Positions 9,501 to 19,351 of a stretch of 64,000 bases of DNA are shown one piece after another. The notes beneath the pieces were generated by a model. That model saw nothing but the letters and a program-made list of their open reading frames with translations, was not told the DNA's origin and made no database searches. Each line of letters begins with the position of its first letter. Positions within the stretch are counted from its first letter, which is position 1. Made by a program: the position numbers and the translations under genes. Source of the DNA: Litsea cubeba. Taxonomy: Eukaryota; Streptophyta; Magnoliopsida; Laurales; Lauraceae. The DNA is taken from the NCBI GenBank assembly GCA_012931725.1, contig CM022951.1, forward strand, positions 10,243,018 to 10,307,017. Direction: 5' to 3'.

Positions 9501-10316
9501 CTAGGAGAAGTGTCGGAGGTGTGCAGACGGGTCGGACAGTCCGTCATAAGGGACGAACCGCGGGACGGAGAACTTCTTGGGCAAGGGGGTGTGCTCGATC
9601 TCTTTTGTGAAGGGCGAGCCCCCGAGATCAGTGTGACCATAGAGCTGCTTCTGGTCCCGCATGTCCAAGTTGTGCTGGAGAGCCAATCTGACACGTTTGT
9701 CGAATCGCTCTTGCTCATCGTCCTTCTCTGGAGTCTGAGCTCTGGGCTTCCGCTTGGGATGGCTCGGGCTACGACGGCTATGAGTTCGGCCGTCGCGGCT
9801 GTGGTGACTTCGGCTGTTGCTCGAGCCTTCGTCACGGATCTGGCTCCGTTTCTGGTCCAGATGATGTCTGAGGTCCTCACGAGGAGGCTGGGCTGCCCTG
9901 CTGGGAGCGTCCTTCTTTTTTCCCTGGGGCTCAGAGACCGGCCTCAAGGAGGCAGCTTGTGCCGCCCTCAGCTGTTGTTGGATCCGCTGGAGCTCTTGAA
10001 CTAGCTGCTCCTGCTTCTGGAGAAGAGCGTCTTGTGCTGCGACGTCTCCTTCAGCTGCAACAGCTTTTTCTTTGCGGGGACGTTCGTGTCGACGCTCGTC
10101 GCGCCTGAGTGGCACGGTTTCGTCCGCTGAGAGCGAAGCCTCGACTCCCTCCTGGAATGGGATCTCGACAAAGAGTTGGGAGCCCAGGCGACCCTCGCCT
10201 GCGGATGTGCCTTGGATCGTTCGGGACCGTCCCTGAGGAGGGACGTCCGCTGGCGGTGGTAGCAGCTCGAGTGCTGCTCTCGACGATTCTACGCCCTTCT
10301 TAGCTTTCGGAGGCAT
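9501..10316 (-). CDS. gag: Gag N-terminal frame of Tat element A
   Basis: A 271-residue frame starting MPPKAKKGVESS shortly downstream of the PBS; the same start occurs in elements B, E and G. It contains a glutamine- and leucine-rich stretch (about residues 95-115) that could form a coiled coil, a basic Arg/Ser/His-rich segment (about 165-195), and a conserved C-terminal block with PLPKKFSVPRFVPYDG. It ends at an amber codon directly before the main gag domain. In element G the equivalent codon is CAG, so the ancestral protein probably continued straight into the capsid region. The element A copy is otherwise intact. Confidence 0.85.
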   Translation of the reverse strand: MPPKAKKGVESSRAALELLPPPADVPPQGRSRTIQGTSAGEGRLGSQLFVEIPFQEGVEASLSADETVPLRRDERRHERPRKEKAVAAEGDVAAQDALLQKQEQLVQELQRIQQQLRAAQAASLRPVSEPQGKKKDAPSRAAQPPREDLRHHLDQKRSQIRDEGSSNSRSHHSRDGRTHSRRSPSHPKRKPRAQTPEKDDEQERFDKRVRLALQHNLDMRDQKQLYGHTDLGGSPFTKEIEHTPLPKKFSVPRFVPYDGLSDPSAHLRHFS

Positions 10317-10387
10317 GGCTTCTGAAGGGTTAAGGTGAAGAAGGTTTGGAAGGTTGGGAAGGTTTTTCGAGAGGTTGGGATATTACT

Positions 10388-10405
10388 TCCCCACAGACGG
10401 CGCCA
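10388..10405 (-). other. PBS of element A
   Basis: Read on the minus strand this is TGGCGCCGTCTGTGGGGA, two bases inside the LTR. The TGG start pairs with a tRNA CCA end; TGGCGCCGT resembles the PBS of plant elements primed by tRNA-Asp, but I could not check the tRNA. The first 13 bases are identical in A, B, E, G and I. Confidence 0.8.
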
Positions 10406-10407
10406 AT

Positions 10408-11363
10408 TGTAGGTGCAGAAAATAATGACCCACAATAAGAGGGAGCCTTATAGGACTTATCCGGGAAGATGATGGTGTCTGGAATGTCTGGATGCCGTCC
10501 GGAAGCCTGAAAGAGAGTAGCAAACGGTCAGAGGACCCTGGCCTGAGCGGCGCAAGGCTCTCCGATGCCAAAGTCAGTATGGGAACTAGAGCAGTGGAAG
10601 GAGAGGGAGAAGAGAGGCAGAGTAAGGGCTCTGTGAATGAGATTATCCGTACCTTGCATGGTGTATGGGGTTCTATTTATAGAGGTTTGGATCGTATCTT
10701 TCAGAAGATATCTTGGTGTGGGTCCATGATTTGACTGGGAAGTCATGATCAGCCCACAAAGTAATAAATGCAGTCTAATCCGGCCCACTCAGCATTTAAT
10801 GCTAGTCGGGTCAGCCCACATTGCATTAAATGCGTGTCTTGTTGGGCCAGATTGTTTTGGGCGCCTTTGGCGGTTGGAGTACCAGCGGATCTGCCCTCGG
10901 GCCTTGCCCTGATGTGGCCTCTGCCGCTGGATGCCGCCACGTCAGCGATCTGGTGAAGATAGCGGGCGGCTGGATGTCGTGTCTGTCCCACTAGCTCGTG
11001 ACCCTATCCCTCCACGTGCCTGATGACGTGGGGGATGAGGGGCGCAGGCGAAGGTTCTTTCTTGCATCGGTTACTGTCCGGGCTTCTTCAGCCGAGGTGG
11101 CTTCAGCCGAGGTAGGGCTCTCTGCGGAGATGGCATCCGGGGTGGCCCTGCCGGGGTGGACTCTTTGCCGAGATGATGCCCGAGGTGGTCCAGTTCGGCG
11201 CTTGTGGCCTGGAGATGCTTGATGTCGGCCAAGGCCTCTGTCCTGGTAGCCGAGGTGGGATTGGTGCCACGTAGATGGCACGCGGATGGCACGTGTGAAT
11301 GCTTAACCCCATCTGATGGCTGTGATTAGCTTAATCCTGTAGCTCTGGAAATCTCCCCACACA
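10408..11363 (-). repeat. 5' LTR of element A (956 bp)
   Basis: In coding orientation it starts TGTGTGGGGA and ends GCACCTACA, next to the PBS. It carries a TATA box, three copies of a 31-bp unit centred on GCATTTAATGC-like palindromes upstream of it, and short GCCGAGGTGG-like repeats near its start. Boundaries agree with the paired LTRs of B and I. Confidence 0.92.
10673..10682 (-). promoter_or_regulatory. TATA box in the element A LTR
   Basis: CTATAAATAG on the minus strand, in the LTR downstream of the 31-bp palindrome repeats. Element E has TCTATAAATAGAGG in the equivalent place. Likely the gag-pol promoter. Confidence 0.65.
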
Positions 11364-11912
11364 ACTATATATAGGACTGTTATTTCAAACCAAAGACATC
11401 TCTTGGAAGCTCAAGAAGAGGCTGCTGCACATTTTGAACAAATATCACCATCTCCAGAGACTTCTTCCTTCTGATCGAAGATTTCCATCTCTAGAGATCA
11501 TATCTACGATCTGCACTTCATTCTAGTCTCGGAGTTGCTTCGAGATCAAAGATGGAGAGTCAAGCATGGGTGAAGATGAACAATGGGTGGTTGGCATGAG
11601 GTTATTGCCGTCCTTAGGTTGTGAGTCAATTGGGAAAGGGTTGTAAGTTCTCTTGTAATCTTCGTATTGATAGTTTTTTATCTCTTCACTGGACTGAGTT
11701 CCAGGACCAGTGCTTTTTTCCCTTGTTTGCGTTTTTCCACGTATATCGTTGTCTCTCTTGTGGTGATTGTTTTCTTGCTTTTCTATGGTTGAATGTGTTG
11801 ATTGAATGTCATAGTGATTGATCTAATTTGGGACTTTAAACCCTACATTGGGGTTTTCAAACCTTCACATCTCTTTTCCCATCACAATCAAACGACCTCT
11901 TTCTCATGCATC
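11364..11912. other. LTR-like debris without genes
   Basis: Directly beyond element A. It opens with TATATATAGG and continues through sequence resembling the leader half of a plant LTR, with CTCTTGTAATCTTCG and a terminal TTTTTCCACGTATA. I could not find a matching second copy or defined ends, so identity as an LTR remnant interrupted by element A is a guess. No coding frame is supported. Confidence 0.3.
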
Positions 11913-12181
11913 TGTTGGGTTTATGGGTTTGGGTTTTGGCTCGTTTTATAGGCCCAACTCTTTTGTATTAGGGTTGAGGGGTAATTTGGTATTTGTCTAA
12001 AACTACATTTTATCTCTTTTGATTGTAACCCTAATTGTGTGGAAAAACTCCGATTAGTGGAGAAGAAGAAGACGAGCTTTGTCTGTGGACATAGGCGTGA
12101 AATCACCGAACCACGTAAATTTATTATGTTCCCTTTTCTGTGGCTTGATTTGTTTGCTTGTTGATCACATGCTTCCGCACA
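11913..12181 (+). repeat. 5' LTR of copia element F (about 270 bp)
   Basis: Begins TGTTGGGTTTATGG and ends TTCCGCACA, followed within about 25 bases by TTTCGTCTCAGAGC, a decayed version of the TTGGTATCAGAGC primer site for initiator tRNA-Met. The partner LTR was not found; the element is cut off near 14320. Confidence 0.6.
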
Positions 12182-12927
12182 TACAATTACAACAATTTCG
12201 TCTCAGAGCATTATTGTGGTATGCGATCGACGACAATATCAGTGAGATCAAGGTAGGTCATGACTGTTGATCGGAAAAGATCACAGGATCTTAGAAAACA
12301 TGACGTAGAGGGTACTTCATGTCGGGCTTGGAGAAGACCCATTACGGTGGATCGGATATAAGGACCACGCAGATCAGACTTGTTCTAGTCTGTTCCCAAA
12401 TTGGCAATGAAGACGCTGGGAAAACAAGTTGCAGAGGTGAAGAGATCGAGTTTTGTGATTTGAGGAGGCCGGGTTTTGTGATTTGAAGCCACTGTCCTTC
12501 TCCATCTTCGCCGGAACTTGACCGGAGGAGGATCGTCGTTGTTGTAGAAAATCTCTAGTTGCCGAGGAGGAAGAAGCCGCATAGGATTTGAATTGGGTCG
12601 GTTCTGTTACAGAACTGTTATAGATCGAGAGGGAGAAGAAGGAACCCAGATCTTTGGGTCAGTTTCGGGTCGGTTCCAGGTTAGGTCTAACCCGCCCAAC
12701 CTAGAAGCCCAGCAGCAGTTCACTGCAGCAGGCTGACGTCAGCAGGCAGTACGGTCAAGGCAGAATTTGACCAATCGACGGCTAGAATTGATTTGTAATT
12801 TCTGCAGCCATCTGGACTCAAACTTGATCTTCTACTTTTTTTTTTCTTTTTTTTTGGCTTTTAGGATTCGTATCGACGAGGTCTACAATCGGAACGAAGT
12901 GGATTTATAGTTTGGCAGGCAAAAAAA

Positions 12928-14320
12928 ATGGCAAGCTCATCATAGGCAAAGACCACCATCTCGAATGCAAAATTTGAAGTCGAGAAGTTTGATGGTACCA
13001 ATAACTTTGGTATGTGGCAATGTGAAGTTAGAGATGTTCTAAGCCAACGAGAGTTGGAAATTGCTCTGGAAGATAAACCTTCAGATATGGATGATAAGGA
13101 ATGACAGAGGATCAATCGTCAGGTTTGTAGCACCATCCGATTATGTCTTGCGAAGGATCAGAAATACTCAGTGATGAGAGAAACTTCTGGAGAAGAGTTG
13201 TGGCAGAAATTGGAGGAAAAGTATATGACCAAGAGCTTGGAGAATTAGATCTATTTGAAGAATAAACTTTTCCTCTTTGAGTATCGTCAAGGTATTTCTA
13301 TGACTGAACATCTCGATGATTTTAATAAGATTAATGCTGATTTGATGAACATTGATGTGAGAATTTGATAATGAGAACAAGTCGTTGCTTCTTCTGAATT
13401 CGCTTCCCGATAGTTATGATCATTTTACTCACACTTTCATCAACGGGAAGACTGAGGTTAAATATGATATTCTGTCTACTACTTTGATGAATAATGAATA
13501 TCGGAAGAAGGACAAACAAGCCCACAGGGATTCATCGTCTGATGTATTGATAGTAAGATGCATATTAGATGATAAGATATCTGGTAGTAAATCTCATTCT
13601 AAATCGAAAGGTAAATCAAAACCACCTGCAAAAGACGAATGTGCCTTTTGTCACAAAAGGGGGCATTGGAAGAAGGATTGTCTAAAGTTAAGAAACAAGG
13701 ACAAAGATAAATCTGATGCAAACATTATTGGACACAATGGGGATGATGATTCCGAATTTAATTTGACCGTTTCTTCATTGGTATAACATTCTGACGAGTG
13801 GATTTCAGACTCGGGTTGTACCTATCATATGTGTCCCAACAGAGAATGGTTTTCCAACTTTCAAGAGTTGGATGGTGGACCAATTTTGATGGGCAATGAT
13901 AGTGCCTGCAAAACAAAAGGGATGGGAAAAATCCATTTGAAGATGCTTAATGGAGCAATTAGAATTCTGACAAATGTTCGGTATATATTGGATTTAAAGA
14001 AAAACCTCATCTCATCGGGTGCTTTAGACTCCAAAGACTTCAAGATTACCATGGAAGGTGGAGTTTTAAAAGTTGTTTATGGTGCACTTGTATTGATGAA
14101 AGGTGTCTGAAGAGCTAATTTGTATTTCTTGCAAGAGAGTACAGTTGTAGGTGGAGCAGCAACAATATCTAATAGCTCGAATGAGACTGTTACAGACACT
14201 ACTAAATTGTGGCACATGTGTCTAGGGCATGCTGGGGAAAAAGCATTGCAGGGTTTGGTTAAGCAAGGCTTATTGCAAGATGCAAAGACCAGCATCACTG
14301 CTGTATATGCTTTACCCCTC
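12928..14320 (+). pseudogene. Decayed Ty1/copia gag-protease fragment (element F)
   Basis: Conceptual translation beginning at the ATG gives a copia gag domain (FEVEKFDGTNNFGMWQ, about 12970-13020), a zinc knuckle CAFCHKRGHWKKDC near 13640-13682, the copia protease motif WISDSGCTYHM near 13800, and a pre-integrase motif LWHMCLGHAGEKAL near 14205. In-frame stops occur early (TAG in the sixth codon, TGA near 13104, TAG near 13247), with frameshifts near 13370 and stops near 13784 and 14108. Homology ends before the integrase core, and no reverse transcriptase follows. The order of domains is copia-like. It is inactive. Confidence 0.85.
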
Positions 14321-14984
14321 ACCTATTTAATAATCTTCAACGGAGCTCATTTTACAAAGCAGCCCTAGCGAGATCCATCTATGCCCATGTAGAATTGAAT
14401 ACGTAGGAGGACTTTTACGAAATATGCTTGCCAAATTAAACTAGCCAAAACTGCAAAAATGATGTCTATCATACAAGCTATCCTTTGGTGGAAAATGAAT
14501 ACCCACCCATAAACCCCTAGTAAATCAAATGCTAGAAAGTGAAGGTCTGCCTGAATCTCTGCATAGCCTTCAACCCTCCCTTATGTAATATTCCACTATA
14601 AACTACTGACCCCATCCTAGCCTGGCCCATTTGTAACCCTAACCATAACCTTAAATCAACAAATAAATTGCTAGCGAGAAATCACATCAAAGGTCGTTTT
14701 CTCTTTTTCTCTCTTTCTTACTTAGTGGTCAAGGGTGAAGGATATAGACGGCACCTTGACTCTCTCAGGACTTGAATTACTAGGGTAACGGGTGTGTATT
14801 CATTTTCCATCTTTCCATGGATTCAATTTGCATTAAGGAAAAAGGTTATTCAGTCTTTCTTTAACATTCACCATTGATCCTCCAATCTTTTAACCATTCA
14901 CACAAATTCATAATCTTAGAATTCCAAGCAATTCAATTCAATTAAATGAAACAAACAAGACAGAGTGATCTCACAGTCACTTAC
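14321..14984. other. Unassigned, presumed intron or flank of the receptor-kinase remnant
   Basis: AT-rich, no convincing coding frame on either strand. It lies where intron 1 of the minus-strand receptor-kinase copy would continue. I found no kinase exons here, so the gene is truncated on this side. Confidence 0.3.
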
Positions 14985-16235
14985 CCAGCTCAGAAGCAGC
15001 CACACGTATGTATATCTCTTGCCCTTCATGTGAATAAACCTTGAGATCACTCAAATTCCCATACCAAATCAGGCAACCTATCCCGTCTCCACTGACATCA
15101 GCACTGGCATAGGCTGTACAAGAGCAGTTACTCAAGCACTCCACTTCACATGCTTTTAGGCTCCAACTAGGCTCAACCCAGGACCTGGATGTATCAGGTA
15201 GCTTCACACGAGCCAATTTTAAGAACCCATCTGTTTTCCCACCACAATCCAAGGGCTTGCTTCTCATGCATCCGTCCGACCATTCACCAATATTCCAATC
15301 TCTGGCCCTTTTCGGTTCGAACCCTTTCAAACAAGCACACTCAAACCCACTGTTAGAGTCACAGCTTCCATATGCCCCACAATTCTCATATCTTCGCACC
15401 TGTCGGCCACGGCCATCCACATGAGATTCCATTGATGGGTTTCGTTGTTCCATATCAGCCTCCTCAACATACCTGTGACGTCCAAAAGTGATCTCACAAT
15501 GATAGTGCTGTCATTAGTGTAGTACATGAAGGAGATCTCATCTTCATTGGCTACATAAGTGAATACAAATCCGGGACGCCTTCCTCGCACATCCCTTAAT
15601 CTGGGACGGTTCCATGGCTCACTGCGCCAAATCGGATCTGGGCCCTTCCTTAGGATGTACTGTGGCATGCCTCGGGGGTCAAGACCGAATGAGAATTCTC
15701 CAGGTGCCGGGTCAGTTGTTGATTTCCATGAGGTCAAGAACCGGTTCAGACCGGTTCGCCGGTTCAGCCCCAATTTCCATCGCGGAAGCACTGTGTCTGT
15801 AGGATAATCAAAGCTTTCCCACAACACCCTTTGCTGATCATCTGTTAGCACTAGATTACCTGAATCAGTGAGTGTGGCACTTGAGTAATTTGCGGCGGTT
15901 GAAACATTAGTGGACCATAGAATGCTCTTGTTGCTATGTCCTCCATCAACAAGCACTAGATTCCCACCTGTGATTATGAGGACCCCACAAGAATTCTTAA
16001 CCGGATTTTCCCTGTTGGCAGTCCAAACAATGGTTTGATCTGGAATCTTGTTGAACCATATTCCAACATAGCGATTCGTGGAAGAATTACCAGGGCTGAA
16101 GAAGCCCAGGACGAATTTTTCGCCAGCTGAAATAAGGGTTTCACCATCTCTGACCGATTGAATTGGAGTGATGGTGTCTGCTGAGTTGCAGATTGGGAAG
16201 AAAATCAAAGCAGCGAGCCATAGGGACTGAAACAT
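14985..16235 (-). pseudogene. G-type lectin S-receptor-like kinase, exon 1 only (minus-strand copy)
   Basis: Starts MFQSLWLAALIFFPICNS, a signal peptide, followed by SADTITPIQSVRDGETL. Extracellular domains in order: bulb-type lectin (FVLGFFSPGNSS, then WESFDYPTDT), S-locus glycoprotein region, an EGF-like CGAYGSCDSN segment with ACLKGFEP, and a PAN domain with CLSNCSCTAYAS. The exon ends in VAASELG at a GTAAG donor, the usual end of exon 1 in this family. A 1-base frameshift near 15394 (between ADRC and RYENCG) breaks the frame. The conserved WRSGPWN is WRSEPWN here. The transmembrane and kinase exons are absent from the adjoining 3.6 kb. These proteins normally sit in the plasma membrane and signal to an intracellular Ser/Thr kinase; this copy cannot. 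Confidence 0.88.
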
Positions 16236-16490
16236 TTTGTCATAGCCCTACACTTGAACTACAGAGCTTCTTATCTGGCGGGAAAAGTATCATTAGTCTG
16301 CTGTAGCGTAATTTCAACTTGACTTGGAAATTTCGATGAAGACTTGCCACCATTTTCCAGTGTGGGTCCTTGTATATTATTGACACGGACCACACGGAAA
16401 TCCTTTTCCAGGGTGGGAAAAGGATTAGCATCCTTATTCAGACGCCAATAGCGTGAGGGGACAGCTAACGTCGAAGAGTCAGAACAAAGA
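16236..16490 (-). promoter_or_regulatory. Upstream region shared by the two receptor-kinase copies
   Basis: Contains sequence near-identical on the opposite strand to 38736-38940 and 39217-39345, including TTCTGACTCTTCGACG, GCTGTCCCCTCACGCTA and AAATTTCCAAGTCAAGTTG. It is probably the ancestral promoter and 5' leader, duplicated together with exon 1. Confidence 0.55.
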
Positions 16491-16800
16491 AATGTCTAAC
16501 ACGCGTGCAAAGTCTCTCGCGAATTCTTAGCCTATAATTATTATAATTAATTGTGTGATTAGTTAGTACGTATATTTAGAGTCTTAGCGAGTCGGGTTTG
16601 ACGTATGGATCACGCGTGCAAAGTCTCTCACGAATCCGAGTGCGTTTGGATAGTGTAGGGGGTTGGTTTGCAATTTGAGAAGTTTTCAGGGGTTTTTATG
16701 AGAATATGAGTTTTTGTGAGTTTGGGTGCATCGAGTAGATCGTATCATTTCATGAACATTTGCCTTCTGTCGCGTTGCGATCCGACGCATTGAAGAGCCT
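16491..16800. other. Unassigned
   Basis: No gene seen. Two direct copies of ACGCGTGCAAAGTCTCTC at about 16500 and 16612 lie near the presumed left edge of element H and may be flank duplications. Confidence 0.25.
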
Positions 16801-17520
16801 CAAATAATCAGTAAGGACTAAACCAATATTTAAACCATATTCTAACCTGATATAAAGTCCCACCCGGTTGACTCATTTTCACTCCATCTCTTCTACCATT
16901 TCATTGTGCCATCTCAAGCGCTTCTTCCTCTTCACTGCCTCCTTGCCAATGACAGCCACCGAACCTTCCATTTCGCCAGCCAAACTCCCCATCTTCTCCC
17001 TCAAGACTCAAGGAACCCAAGCATCTACTCTTCTAAGCTTTTCATTGACAAACCATTGAATGGTAGGCTCCCAAAGCTTTTAGGTCTAGCTAATCTTCTT
17101 CCTTTTGGTTAGAAATGGAATTAGGAAGCTCATCTACTCCCTTTGCATTCATTTTGTAGAGTGGTTTTGGGATTGGAAGCCATTTTTCCATTTTTGAGCT
17201 CAAAGAAAGATTTTCTCCTAATTTCTCTTGGTTTTGGTTAAGCTCTTCATTAAGGCAAGTTAATCTATATATTTATACTTTGATATGTTGTTTCTTCCTT
17301 GAAATGATGATTGAATATGCTTAGATGATCCTATGCTCTAATCTTGATTAATTTTGATGAAAACATGATAATCTTGGTTTAATTGTTTAATGAAATGGAT
17401 TGGTAATTAAATGGATAAATTGATAGGTTTATTAGACTTGAAATGAAATGGTTTTTATCCTTGAATGGCTGTGAAACAGGTTCAGAGATTTTGCGATCGA
17501 AATGGGACCTTTTACACTTC

Positions 17521-17735
17521 AGTTACAGAACTGATGTTCTGTAACTGTAGTGTACTCGGTCGACCGGCCAGGGGGCTCGGTTGACCGAAGACGGCGCACC
17601 TGACCATTTTACTGTTCTTCATTTTGGTTACAACTGTTGGTCGACCGGCCTTGGGCTCGGTCGACCGGTCATGAAAGGGGTCGACCCGGGCCCTCTGTGT
17701 ATAGGGTCGACCGGGCGAGGACCAGGTCGACCAGG
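17521..17735. repeat. Array of GTCGAC palindromes in the element H LTR
   Basis: Six GTCGAC cores, mostly within GGTCGACCGG, start at 17559, 17640, 17660, 17680, 17706 and 17726, plus a variant GTTGAC at 17580. Successive spacings from 17640 onward are 20, 20, 26 and 20 bp. An inverted repeat CAGTTACAGAAC...GTTCTGTAACTG precedes them. Confidence 0.85.
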
Positions 17736-18850
17736 CCAACTGCTGGGACCTCTTTGGAAGGTCCCTTTTATATTGTTTTGGTTGGACTTGTATGGAACCT
17801 TGGCTACCTTTTTGGACTCATTTGACTTAATACGAGGCACGTTTTGAGCAGATGATTTCTCATCGTTATTCCGGTTTTCTTGGATTTTCAACTTACATTA
17901 ATCTTGAACGGTATGGGAAAATGGGATACCCTTCTTTATATATATGCATGAAGATCGTTTCTTTGGGTATCTTGAACCTTATTCCTTTTGTTAACTGAGT
18001 AGAGTTGTACGGGACTACGGTAATAACTATTGACCTAAGATTGGATTATTTATCGTTTCTAACTCCGAATTGTACCGTTTGGTACTTTCTACATGAAATA
18101 TTCATGTTCTTTAGATTGCTTTACTTGCTTTGATTTGGGATCACTTGATGAACCTAGATGATGACCTAGGATACCGTTGATGTCTTGTTTATCTTGTTTA
18201 TCGATTGATGGAAGTGTTGAGGTTAGGTGGCTTGACTGTAAAGCTTGATGATGACTACTTATAGATTGATAAAGCTTGCTTGATTGTTCTTGATTTGATA
18301 AATGAAAAAGTAGTCTCTCGATTGATTGATGAATCTTGTTCACGCAAGAAAGCCTCCTCACTATTGTTCGTCTAGGACTCTTGTGTCAGGCATCACTCAG
18401 TTATTAACGCCCAACACAGGGTGGGGCACCACCTGTGTGAGGACCTTGGTTTGAACGTCTGCGCAGTATGACTTTTTACACTTTTGATGGATTGTATACC
18501 ATCGGATACATCTTACATTTCTGACATTGATGACTATTGGCCACTTGGTATCCATCTTGCTTGCTTGCTTGCCGGGTTTCATCCCGTGCCACTCTACCAC
18601 AGCTCTTATATATATTGAGCATGGAGGGTCATGTGAAACTGTCTGTGGTGTATTAGCATATGTGATTTGCCTATTTGCTAGATTGTTTATGACTCGTACA
18701 CTATGCACTTCTTATGCATGAAATGCATATGTTTCTATTGATCTTGTCTCTTGTCTACTCTGATTTGATATGCATATCTTGATGTTATTTATATATATAT
18801 ATATATTGCTTGCCAACCGTCGTCTTGACGATGCTACTGTTGGTGCATAG

Positions 18851-18948
18851 GTATCGAACCCTTCTACACGGAGGAGGAGACGACGGAGGAAGTTCAGACG
18901 GGTCAGCTTGATGAACTCCTAGACTATTATACGGACGGCGCTGTATAG
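18851..18948 (+). other. Possible acidic 3' exon inside the element H LTR
   Basis: After GCATAG the frame reads IEPFYTEEETTEE, then LDELLDYYTDGAV and a stop. The solo LTR at 20485-23315 has a similarly placed acidic frame in the same phase after an AG. Coding is unproven. Confidence 0.25.
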
Positions 18949-19339
18949 TCGTATAGACCCCATACACGAGTGCCTCATGCCTATTCGGGATAGATTCATC
19001 TTTTGGGTTTAATCCTTCATATTTTCATTTCGATTATTATTTTGGTTAGGCCCAAGTTTTGGTGTGGCCTTTCATTGTAATTAATACTTTTGGTTAATTG
19101 TCAAACTTGAACTCGAGTTATAATATTCAGTACTTGCTCTATATTATACATCTTTTAGATACCACTTGCATTTATAAGCTTCCGCTGTTTGTTATTAATA
19201 TTTGAGGAAATGTTTATACCTCACAGCGGTCTTCGATCCATATGGGACATGATTGGGGATAAGTTGTATTTAATTATTGTTGATAAAGTTTTAATTAGCC
19301 ACGCATAATCCCGGTTTCACTTTTGGGGGTGTGACAAGT

Positions 19340-19351
19340 TGCTATCAGAGC
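19340..19351 (+). other. PBS of element H
   Basis: TGCTATCAGAGC, one mismatch from TGGTATCAGAGC, the plant initiator tRNA-Met complement. It lies three bases after the LTR end. Confidence 0.75.

Larger units (their letters stand above)
1..11363 (-). mobile_element. Element A: Tat-type Ty3/gypsy LTR retrotransposon, partial
   Basis: Read on the minus strand this element has, in order, an LTR, a PBS, a gag N-terminal frame, an amber codon, a gag-pol frame of 1635 residues, a tandem array, and a region encoding two transcription units on the opposite strand. Its downstream LTR is missing because the window opens inside the element: the first bases align with sequence about 30 bp inside the left LTR of element B. 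The second RNase H domain before integrase and the antisense gene point to the Tat lineage. The gag-pol frame shows no lesion other than the shared amber codon, so this is the best preserved coding copy here. The base after its LTR begins ACTAT; the matching target duplication would lie outside the window. Confidence 0.93.
16800..19336 (+). repeat. LTR of gypsy element H, left edge not defined
   Basis: The right edge is clear: GGGGGTGTGACA followed by the PBS. I could not find the expected opening TGTCACACCC-like sequence, so the left edge is approximate and may be truncated. A TATAAAG box lies near 16853, followed by a CT-rich leader. It includes an array of GTCGAC palindromes (17559-17731), a TATATATA run (18788-18807) and an acidic mini-frame (18851-18948). 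Confidence 0.6.

Noticed and set aside
14640..14660. TAACCCTAACC resembling telomeric repeat
   Set aside because: Only one or two imperfect units.
18781..18810. TATATATA run as a promoter
   Set aside because: Simple-sequence run inside an LTR just before a possible splice acceptor; no initiator context.
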